DNA of 6,889 nt from the NCBI GenBank assembly GCA_947595415.1, contig CANQER010000054.1, forward strand, positions 1 through 6,889. The letters run 5' to 3'. Source of the stretch: an uncultured Bacilli bacterium. GTDB taxonomy: Bacteria > Bacillota_I > Bacilli_A > RF39 > UBA660. The notes under the pieces were generated by a model that had not been told where the DNA came from, searched no databases, and worked only from the letters and a program-made list of their open reading frames with translations. A program made the translations under genes and the position numbers. Position 1 is the stretch's first letter. Each line of letters opens with the position of its first letter. Of this stretch, positions 1 through 5,980 are shown in pieces.

Positions 1-64
1 TTGCTAACATACCATCTACCTACTTTCTTATACACTACTAATATACCATTAAATAACCAATAAA

Positions 65-763
65 TCAACCCCACTTTACATCCATTGGATCAATTCTTTT
101 TTCATTTTTAATATCACTTACTATATGTCCACTATTCATTTCAATTACCCTATCCCCAATCAAAGCTATCCCAGGATTATGAGTAACAATCACAACAGTC
201 ATTCTATACTTTTTATTGACATTCATTAAACACTTCAAAACATTTTTCCCATTCTTCTCATCTAAAGCTCCTGTTAGTTCATCACAAAATATAACCTTTG
301 GTCTTTTAACTATACCTCTAGCTATCGCAACTCTTTGTCTTTCTCCCCCAGAAAGTTCAAAAACCTTACTTTTCAAATGATCCTTTAAACCAACTAACTC
401 AATTATATCCAAAACATCTTTCCTATCTTTTAATCTAGATCCCAACAAAACATTCTCATAAACACTCAAATTAGGAAGTAAATTATAATCCTGAAAAATA
501 AACCCAATATTTTTTTTTATAAATTTCGTAAGTCTACCTTCCCTATACTTAGAAATACACCTTCCATCATATAAAACAAACCCCTTAGATACCCTATCTA
601 ATCCAGACATCACATTAAGTAAAGTTGTCTTCCCTGATCCAGATGGTCCAAGTATAACCACTACCTCTCCTTTTTTAATATTAAAACTTAAACCATCTAA
701 AACATCAGTATAAACTTTCCCAACCAAATATCCTTTAGACAAATTTCTAACCTCAATATCCAT
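65..763 (-). CDS. ABC transporter ATP-binding protein, MacB/LolD type (downstream ATPase)
   Basis: A 232-residue cytoplasmic ATPase, the second in the operon and clearly different from the upstream one. Motifs: Walker A GPSGSGKT (39-46), Q-loop Q91 in FIFQDYNLLPNLSV, signature LSGGERQRVAIAR (137-149, close to the family norm), Walker B VIFCDE with catalytic E162, D-loop ALD, and switch histidine H195 in VTHN. After the catalytic Glu it reads LTGALD where the family has PTGALD: the nearly invariant Pro is Leu (CTA at 277-275, one base from the Pro codon CCA). The C-terminus extends about 15 residues past the usual end (EKRIDPMDVKWG) and stops with TGA. A run of nine A in the coding strand (518-510) encodes IKKN. 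It probably pairs with the preceding permease, either as a heterodimer with the upstream ATPase or as its own homodimer; the sequence cannot say which. Confidence 0.93.
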   Translation of the reverse strand: MDIEVRNLSKGYLVGKVYTDVLDGLSFNIKKGEVVVILGPSGSGKTTLLNVMSGLDRVSKGFVLYDGRCISKYREGRLTKFIKKNIGFIFQDYNLLPNLSVYENVLLGSRLKDRKDVLDIIELVGLKDHLKSKVFELSGGERQRVAIARGIVKRPKVIFCDELTGALDEKNGKNVLKCLMNVNKKYRMTVVIVTHNPGIALIGDRVIEMNSGHIVSDIKNEKRIDPMDVKWG

Positions 764-770
764 AAATCCA

Positions 771-777
771 CTCCTTT
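771..777 (-). promoter_or_regulatory. Ribosome binding site for the downstream ABC ATPase
   Basis: AAAGGAG on the minus strand overlaps the permease stop codon (TAA at 778-776) and lies seven bases before the ATG at 763. The overlap and the 12-base gap indicate co-translation with the permease within one operon. Confidence 0.8.
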
Positions 778-3187
778 AATCCCTTCTTACTAACTCTGCT
801 AAAGAAATTTTATTCAAAGACCTCTTCGCAATATAAATAGAAATAAAATACCCCAATAATAATCCCATTAATCCAACTAAAACCATAACCTTAGAAAAAG
901 AAACAACAATCGTAAACCCTAAATCTTTACCAAGACTACTTACCATACTTTTAACCATAAAAACCATACAAGGGATCGCTAATAAATAACCAACTACAAT
1001 AAAAGGTGTATAAACATTTAAAACCATCTTACTTATCTGTTTATCACTATATCCCTCAACCTTAAGTAACGATATAATCTTTTTATTATCATCTATAACC
1101 ATACTACCAATTAACCCAACAATTATAATAACTAATAAACTAGAAAATATCACAACAATATAAATAGTTCCCATAAAAGAAGACATCTGATTTTTAACAT
1201 TTTTCAAAACATCATCAATACTAAAAATAAAATTAATCCTACTAATCTCATCACTAGACAAATTACTCATATCATCATACTTATTATCACTTGTATACTT
1301 CAAATTATAGCCATAAGAAATATTAAATACATCACACAAATTATACCTATCAACATATAAAACATCATCAACATAATCATCATATATCCCAACCACTTTA
1401 AAAGAAGTCTTAACTCCATTATTTTTTAAATATAAAGTATCATTTATATCAATATCTAAAGACTCTTTCATATTTTCACTTATAATAACATTATTACCCC
1501 CACTTAATTTAGGAATCAAATTATTTTTTTTATCCCTTAACTCAATATACTTACTATCAAAATCAATCCCATTTAACGTAACATCTTTATTAATTTTCTT
1601 AGAATTTACCTTATAAAGATTACTACTCAAATTAAGAATTAAATCACTATCATCATTACTATCATTTAAAATAGTATTATAACTTATCATATAAGAAAAC
1701 TTATACTTACTAAAACTACTATCTATAATACTTTTAAACATATTAATCCCAATTAAAATCAAAACAATAAGTAAACAAGTTAAAAAAGAAGTTACAAAAA
1801 CTGTTATAAGTTTACCTAATGATCTAAAAGCTAATGTATACTTAAACCTAGTCGTAATTTTAAAAGGTTTAAGTATTTTACCTACCAATTTACTAAAAAA
1901 ACTAATTTTTAAATTACTATTTTCCTTAAGTAATAAAACAGGTTTTTTACGTAACATCATAAAACTTACTAAGTAACATATTAACCCAATAAATCCAAAT
2001 GATATAACAATTAAATTAACCAAATACTTTAAATTAAAACCCACCTTAAAAAGAGGAATATTAAAAGTATTGGTAAAAAAGTAAGCCAGTATTGGACTAA
2101 ACAAACTACCTAGTAAATACCCAAGTAAACAACCAAACAAAACACTTATTAAAGGGTAAACTAAATAAGTTAAAGCAATTACATAAGAACTATAACCCAA
2201 TGACTTTAAAACCCCCATTTGAACCTTTTCATCTTTAATACTTTTTCTTACTATAATAACTGTAAGAAATAAAGTTATTCCTAAAATCAAATCCAAAAAC
2301 ACATTTACCAAAGCTCTATCTGATTTAATCTCTTCTTTTAAACTATTTATTCTAACATCCCTACTTAAAGTAGACTCATTATAACCAATTCCATCTTGAT
2401 AAATATTTTTGATTTTACCTTTAGTAAATTTACCTACATAAACATTATCAATAATTCCCTCAAACTCCTCATAAGAAGATTTAGCCATAAAAACAATATT
2501 ATGATATTTTTCATCAAAAAACATAGTATTAAAAGATATCATAGGATATATATAACTAGATGCATAACTAAACCCTACAATTTTATAACTTTTTTTATTG
2601 ATCTTATAACTATCACCTATTTTTAACCCATTTAAATAAGCAAATCTAGGTAAAACAGTAATCTCTCCTTCTTTAGGAAGTCTACCTTTAACTACATAAG
2701 GTTTATTAATTTTTCTATCTTTATCATATAGTAAAATCCTAGTTATAAATTTATTTTCCTTAATCATTTTACTAGGTTCTTTTTCATAATAAAAACCCTT
2801 TATTTTACTTTTTAAAATATCGTTTATTAAATTATACTTTATTAAAATATCCTCTACTTTATAAGTAAAAACATAATCTATTTTTATTTTATTTTCTACA
2901 TAAAACTTATATTTTTCTAATATCTTTTTATCAGACTTACTAATATCAAGTTTCAAATAACTATTTATTTTATTTAAAGAAATATCTTTATTGTAATCAA
3001 TAATAGGTATAAAACTAAAATCCTCAACATTTTGTTTTTCTAAATAATCTTTATATTCATAATCCATACCATCTAAAGTGGTATTAAAAATAGTATAAGT
3101 AAAACTACCAATAAAAATAAGTAAAATTAAACTTAAGATTGTTATTTTTTTATGTTTCAAATTTTTAAACGCATTAACAAATATCAC
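776..3187 (-). CDS. FtsX/MacB-type ABC transporter permease, duplicated (two-domain) form
   Basis: An 803-residue membrane protein, about twice the size of a single FtsX/LolC permease. Each half has the type VII layout of one membrane helix, an external domain, then three helices. First half: helix about 14-34, external domain 35-290, helices about 293-314, 336-372 (long; uncertain whether one or two segments) and 387-412. Second half: helix about 458-482, external domain 485-668, helices about 671-697, 724-746 and 757-786. The external domains share a MacB-periplasmic-core-like pattern (LNGLKIGDSYKINKKSYKIVGF; then LDIDINDTLYLKNN with FKVVGIYDD). The cytoplasmic coupling motif also occurs twice: EKVQMGVLKSLGYSSYVIALT (320-340) and KKIISLLKVEGYSDKQISKMV (702-722), typical of where FtsX permeases meet their ATPases. 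One chain can therefore supply both permease halves. It lies between two ATPase genes, overlapping one by 14 bases. Translation starts at GTG with AAGAGG upstream. The substrate is unknown; no adjacent sensor kinase or immunity gene is visible. Confidence 0.93.
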   Translation of the reverse strand: MIFVNAFKNLKHKKITILSLILLIFIGSFTYTIFNTTLDGMDYEYKDYLEKQNVEDFSFIPIIDYNKDISLNKINSYLKLDISKSDKKILEKYKFYVENKIKIDYVFTYKVEDILIKYNLINDILKSKIKGFYYEKEPSKMIKENKFITRILLYDKDRKINKPYVVKGRLPKEGEITVLPRFAYLNGLKIGDSYKINKKSYKIVGFSYASSYIYPMISFNTMFFDEKYHNIVFMAKSSYEEFEGIIDNVYVGKFTKGKIKNIYQDGIGYNESTLSRDVRINSLKEEIKSDRALVNVFLDLILGITLFLTVIIVRKSIKDEKVQMGVLKSLGYSSYVIALTYLVYPLISVLFGCLLGYLLGSLFSPILAYFFTNTFNIPLFKVGFNLKYLVNLIVISFGFIGLICYLVSFMMLRKKPVLLLKENSNLKISFFSKLVGKILKPFKITTRFKYTLAFRSLGKLITVFVTSFLTCLLIVLILIGINMFKSIIDSSFSKYKFSYMISYNTILNDSNDDSDLILNLSSNLYKVNSKKINKDVTLNGIDFDSKYIELRDKKNNLIPKLSGGNNVIISENMKESLDIDINDTLYLKNNGVKTSFKVVGIYDDYVDDVLYVDRYNLCDVFNISYGYNLKYTSDNKYDDMSNLSSDEISRINFIFSIDDVLKNVKNQMSSFMGTIYIVVIFSSLLVIIIVGLIGSMVIDDNKKIISLLKVEGYSDKQISKMVLNVYTPFIVVGYLLAIPCMVFMVKSMVSSLGKDLGFTIVVSFSKVMVLVGLMGLLLGYFISIYIAKRSLNKISLAELVRRD

Positions 3188-3827
3188 TATTTACCTCTTT
3201 AACACTAGTAATTTTACCACTATTCATACTAACTAAAACATCAGCAATCTTTTTAAAATTAGGATTATGAGTAACAATAACCAAAGTTTTTTTAAATTTT
3301 TTACTTATTTTATAAAGTAGATCTATAATTTTTTGACCACTTTCTTCATCTAAAGATCCAGTTGGTTCATCAGCTAAAATAACTTGAGGATTTTTAACCA
3401 AAGCCTTACAAATCATAACCTTTTGTTTTTGACCCCCAGATAATTGATAAGGATATTTATTTTTTTCCTTAGTTAAACCAACTACATCAATTATCTGTTT
3501 TAAATCTAGGTAATCATTTACCAAATTTTTACTCAAAAGAATATTTTCTAAAACTGTCAAATTAGAAATCAAATCACAACTTTGAAAAATAAAACCTATA
3601 TTATCTTTTCTATAACAAGTATAATTAGAAATCTCTTGATTTTTAAAAAGTAACTTCCCCCTACTTGGTCTATCTATTCCCCCTAAAATATTTAATAAAG
3701 TTGTCTTCCCAGATCCAGATGGCCCCATAATAACAACTATATTACCCTTTTGAATTTTCAAATTAACCTTTTTTAAAGCATAATAAAAATTGTTGTATAA
3801 TTTATCTACATTAACAAGTTCATACAT
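3174..3827 (-). CDS. ABC transporter ATP-binding protein, MacB/LolD type (upstream ATPase)
   Basis: A 217-residue cytoplasmic ATPase that powers the FtsX-type permease encoded directly after it. The start at ATG 3827 (MYELVNVDKLY) is supported by GGGAGG and by the usual N-terminus of MacB/LolD/FtsE-like ATPases. Motifs in order: Walker A GPSGSGKT (35-42), Q-loop Q82 in FIFQSCDLI, signature LSGGQ (129-133), Walker B VILADE with catalytic E154 followed by PTGSLD, and switch histidine H187 in VTHN. All catalytic residues are present. The stretch after the signature is unusual: QKQKVMICKAL where the family normally has a QQRVAIARAL-like sequence, so the usual Arg residues are Lys. The stop codon lies 14 bases inside the permease gene, pointing to translational coupling. 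The family exports lipoproteins, peptides or drugs, or acts as a mechanotransmitter; the substrate here is unknown. Confidence 0.93.
   Translation of the reverse strand: MYELVNVDKLYNNFYYALKKVNLKIQKGNIVVIMGPSGSGKTTLLNILGGIDRPSRGKLLFKNQEISNYTCYRKDNIGFIFQSCDLISNLTVLENILLSKNLVNDYLDLKQIIDVVGLTKEKNKYPYQLSGGQKQKVMICKALVKNPQVILADEPTGSLDEESGQKIIDLLYKISKKFKKTLVIVTHNPNFKKIADVLVSMNSGKITSVKEVNSDIC
3194..3199 (-). promoter_or_regulatory. Ribosome binding site for the permease (GTG start)
   Basis: AAGAGG on the minus strand lies within the last codons of the upstream ATPase gene, six bases before a GTG at 3187-3185. It supports the non-ATG start and the 14-base gene overlap. The first predicted membrane segment begins about 14 residues in, as expected for this family. 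Confidence 0.65.
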
Positions 3828-3832
3828 AATAA

Positions 3833-3838
3833 CCTCCC
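3833..3838 (-). promoter_or_regulatory. Ribosome binding site that sets the start of the first ABC ATPase
   Basis: GGGAGG on the minus strand lies five bases before an ATG at 3827-3825. It decides the start: a longer frame beginning at a TTG (3860) would place this Shine-Dalgarno inside the coding region and add 11 residues that do not resemble an ABC ATPase N-terminus. Confidence 0.85.
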
Positions 3839-3851
3839 ATGTATCTACTTT

Positions 3852-3857
3852 ATTATA
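3852..3857 (-). promoter_or_regulatory. Possible -10 box for the ABC transporter operon
   Basis: A perfect TATAAT lies on the minus strand just after the U32 stop codon, about 25 bases upstream of the ATPase start. A start point near 3845 would leave a leader of under 20 nucleotides that still contains the Shine-Dalgarno. No convincing -35 hexamer occurs 16-18 bases upstream (the region reads AAGGAA), and there is no TGn extension, so the operon may instead be read through from the U32 promoter. No terminator-like hairpin separates the genes. Confidence 0.3.
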
Positions 3858-3868
3858 CAAACAATTTT

Positions 3869-5944
3869 TTAAATTTCCTTTTCATAATCATATCTAATAC
3901 TATTTATTCCAATCCCATAGTATAAATCATCATTAAAATTCCTATCCAGAAAATGATATATATAAGTATATCCCCCTTTATTTATAATAGGAAAAAGGTT
4001 AGAAAAACGATCTTTTAAATACATATCTTGATCAGTTATTTTATTTTTACTAACCATCACTTGAATTTTACCATGACCCACTACCTCTAAGTTAGGATGT
4101 TTATTATACCTTTTATGGTAGTTATCAATCAACTTTTCTACCTCTTCAAAATTAAGTTCAACTGACAAAGTAATTTTATCTACTAAAATACTATGAAAGA
4201 AAGCTACACTATAAGAATTAGTAACATTTAAAGTATAATCAATATCAACATTTTTATACTTATAAACACTACCCAATTCACTTACTAATAACTTACCATC
4301 ATAATTTTTATATTCATCCATTATAACAGGTAATTTTAAAACAGTATTTTTGATATTTTCTGAATAAACAACATCAAAATTTTTAACTTTTTTAAAATCA
4401 CTTTCATTACTTATTAAAGCAGTTTTTAACTGTTTTCTAGGATAATCTTTTAAAGTTATGTAATAGTCTTTTTTAACCTGATCTATCTTATAACACCTTT
4501 TTTCATTTAACTTTAAAATACCCTTTCTTCTAATTTCATTTAACTCTTTTATATCAACATAAATATTATCATCTTTTATAATATCAATACCATCTAGTTT
4601 ATAAATACTATCACCTAATTTAGCCATCTGTCTTTCAATTGTAAGATCATCTAAAGGATAGTTTTTAGCCTTACAAACCAAATTTTCACTATAAACTTTG
4701 ATATTATTTTTCCCATCTTTTAAAACTAACTCAATTTTTTTACCTACATTTAAAGTAATTACCATTTTAATAGGTATTTTTAAAGGTTTTAAATTTTTTA
4801 ACTCATCAAGTTGTTTTTTATCAGTAGTTTTAACTACTACATCATTTATTTTAACATTCTTATTACAAGGTATAGTAACTATATTTCCATTTTTCTTAAA
4901 ATTAGTTACCATAAAACCTAAATCACTATTTAAAAACCTAATTCCATCACCAATATTTAATGGTTCATCTAATTTTATTTTAATACCCTTTTTATTATCT
5001 ATTACCTTACCTATTTTAATCCCCATATGATTTGGACGAAAAGCATTAATATTATCACTTTCATTTAAAATAAACCCTTTAGTAAACATACGATTGTATA
5101 TTTTTTTTAACTCCTTAATCGTATTACTTAAATCAAATTTTTCTTTGTTATAATAAGCATCAATAGCCTTTCTATAAACACTAGTTACTAAATATATATA
5201 CTCTTTTCTTTTCATCCTACCTTCTATTTTTAAACTAGTAACACCACTTTCAATAATAGTTTTTATATCTTCGATAGTACTTAAATCCTTCATACTAAGA
5301 GGATAGTCATCTTTATTTTGACGTCTATCATTCTTATCTACAATACTATATTTTAACCTACAACTTCCCACACAAGACCCTTTATTAGCACTTCTATTAC
5401 CAATTAAACTACTCATAAGACATTGACCAGAATAACTAAAACATAAAGCCCCATGAATAAAACACTCTAATTCAATATTAGCTTCCTTCATTTGTTTGAT
5501 CGTATCAATACTTGTTTCTCTAGCAATCACAGCTCTTTTTAAACCCAATTTTTTAACAAATTTTAATCCTTCAATATTATGAATATGCATTTGAGTAGAA
5601 GCATGAATTTCCATATTAGGATAGACTTTTCTTACATAATCGATCATTCCTATATCTTGCATAATTAAAGCATCTACATTGATACTAGCTAAAAAATCAA
5701 TATAATCTATACATTTTTCTACTTCATTTTCCTTAATCAAAGTATTAAGAGTTATATATGCTTTAACCCCATACATGTGAGCTATATTGATAGCTTCTTT
5801 TAACTCATCACGACTAAAATTACCAGCATAATTTCTGGCATTAAAATCTGTTCCTCCTAAATATATCGCATCACATCCTGCATATATAGCATAGTATAAA
5901 TGTTCTATATTACCTACTGGCGATAGTAACTCAATCTTTTTCAT
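3869..5944 (-). CDS. U32 family protein, long form with DUF3656-like region (RlhA-like)
   Basis: This 691-residue protein belongs to the U32 'collagenase-like peptidase' family. Members that have been characterised (RlhA, TrhP, UbiU/UbiV) bind a 4Fe-4S cluster and take part in RNA or ubiquinone hydroxylation, so a cytoplasmic RNA-modification role is more likely than proteolysis. The start MKKIELLSPVGN, then GCDAIYLGG, is the standard family N-terminus and fixes the ATG at 5944. The signature runs E160-C-F-I-H-G-A-L-C168, with C175, C191 and C195 following, giving four cysteines able to bind a cluster. SLKIEGRMK (237-245) closes the catalytic TIM-barrel-like part. Residues about 385-490 resemble DUF3656 (ERQMAKLGDS, then ELNEIRRKGILKLN). 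Residues about 500-660 look like the C-terminal half of long-form members and end in LKDRFSNLFP, but lack the cysteines usual there. There is no recognisable Shine-Dalgarno; a promoter abuts the start codon. The exact substrate (23S rRNA, tRNA or other) cannot be assigned, so no symbol is given. Confidence 0.9.
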   Translation of the reverse strand: MKKIELLSPVGNIEHLYYAIYAGCDAIYLGGTDFNARNYAGNFSRDELKEAINIAHMYGVKAYITLNTLIKENEVEKCIDYIDFLASINVDALIMQDIGMIDYVRKVYPNMEIHASTQMHIHNIEGLKFVKKLGLKRAVIARETSIDTIKQMKEANIELECFIHGALCFSYSGQCLMSSLIGNRSANKGSCVGSCRLKYSIVDKNDRRQNKDDYPLSMKDLSTIEDIKTIIESGVTSLKIEGRMKRKEYIYLVTSVYRKAIDAYYNKEKFDLSNTIKELKKIYNRMFTKGFILNESDNINAFRPNHMGIKIGKVIDNKKGIKIKLDEPLNIGDGIRFLNSDLGFMVTNFKKNGNIVTIPCNKNVKINDVVVKTTDKKQLDELKNLKPLKIPIKMVITLNVGKKIELVLKDGKNNIKVYSENLVCKAKNYPLDDLTIERQMAKLGDSIYKLDGIDIIKDDNIYVDIKELNEIRRKGILKLNEKRCYKIDQVKKDYYITLKDYPRKQLKTALISNESDFKKVKNFDVVYSENIKNTVLKLPVIMDEYKNYDGKLLVSELGSVYKYKNVDIDYTLNVTNSYSVAFFHSILVDKITLSVELNFEEVEKLIDNYHKRYNKHPNLEVVGHGKIQVMVSKNKITDQDMYLKDRFSNLFPIINKGGYTYIYHFLDRNFNDDLYYGIGINSIRYDYEKEI

Positions 5945-5950
5945 ATCTAA

Positions 5951-5979
5951 ATTATAACATGGATATTAATTTATGTAAA
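5951..5979 (-). promoter_or_regulatory. Sigma-A-type promoter with extended -10 for the U32 gene
   Basis: On the minus strand, TTTACA (5979-5974, five of six matches to TTGACA) is followed by a 17-base spacer and a perfect TATAAT (5956-5951). A TG dinucleotide one base upstream of the -10 (5959-5958) makes it an extended -10. It starts immediately after the gpr stop codon. A start point about seven bases past the -10 falls at about 5944, which is the A of the U32 ATG. It implies vegetative expression of the U32 gene independent of gpr. In DNA this AT-rich, TATAAT alone is weak evidence; the combined hexamers, ideal spacing and TGn motif make chance less likely. Confidence 0.72.
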
Positions 5980-5980
5980 T

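Noticed and set aside
1..74. Open frame on the minus strand from a GTG at 74 (or TTG at 68) to the window edge, reading GLIYWLFNGILVVYKKVGRW and onward, overlapping the end of the last ATPase gene.
   Set aside because: Only about 24 codons are visible, there is no good Shine-Dalgarno, and an open frame of this length is not rare by chance here. It could be the start of another operon gene; sequence left of the window would decide.
2396..2626. 76-codon plus-strand open frame inside the permease gene.
   Set aside because: Antisense shadow of the first external domain of the permease, with no initiation signal or recognisable motif.
3828..3860. Longer start (TTG at 3860) for the upstream ATPase.
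   Set aside because: GGGAGG lies five bases before the internal ATG at 3827, the extra residues do not match the family, and the TTG region overlaps a TATAAT box.
3861..3868. Possible intrinsic terminator between the U32 gene and the ABC operon.
   Set aside because: There is an A-rich tract after the stop codon but no GC-containing inverted repeat or T-run on the transcribed strand.
4698..5030. 110-codon open frame on the plus strand, rich in Phe, Ile and Leu.
   Set aside because: It is antisense to the conserved U32 gene; its hydrophobic look comes from reading Lys/Asn/Glu codons backwards. No ribosome binding site was seen.
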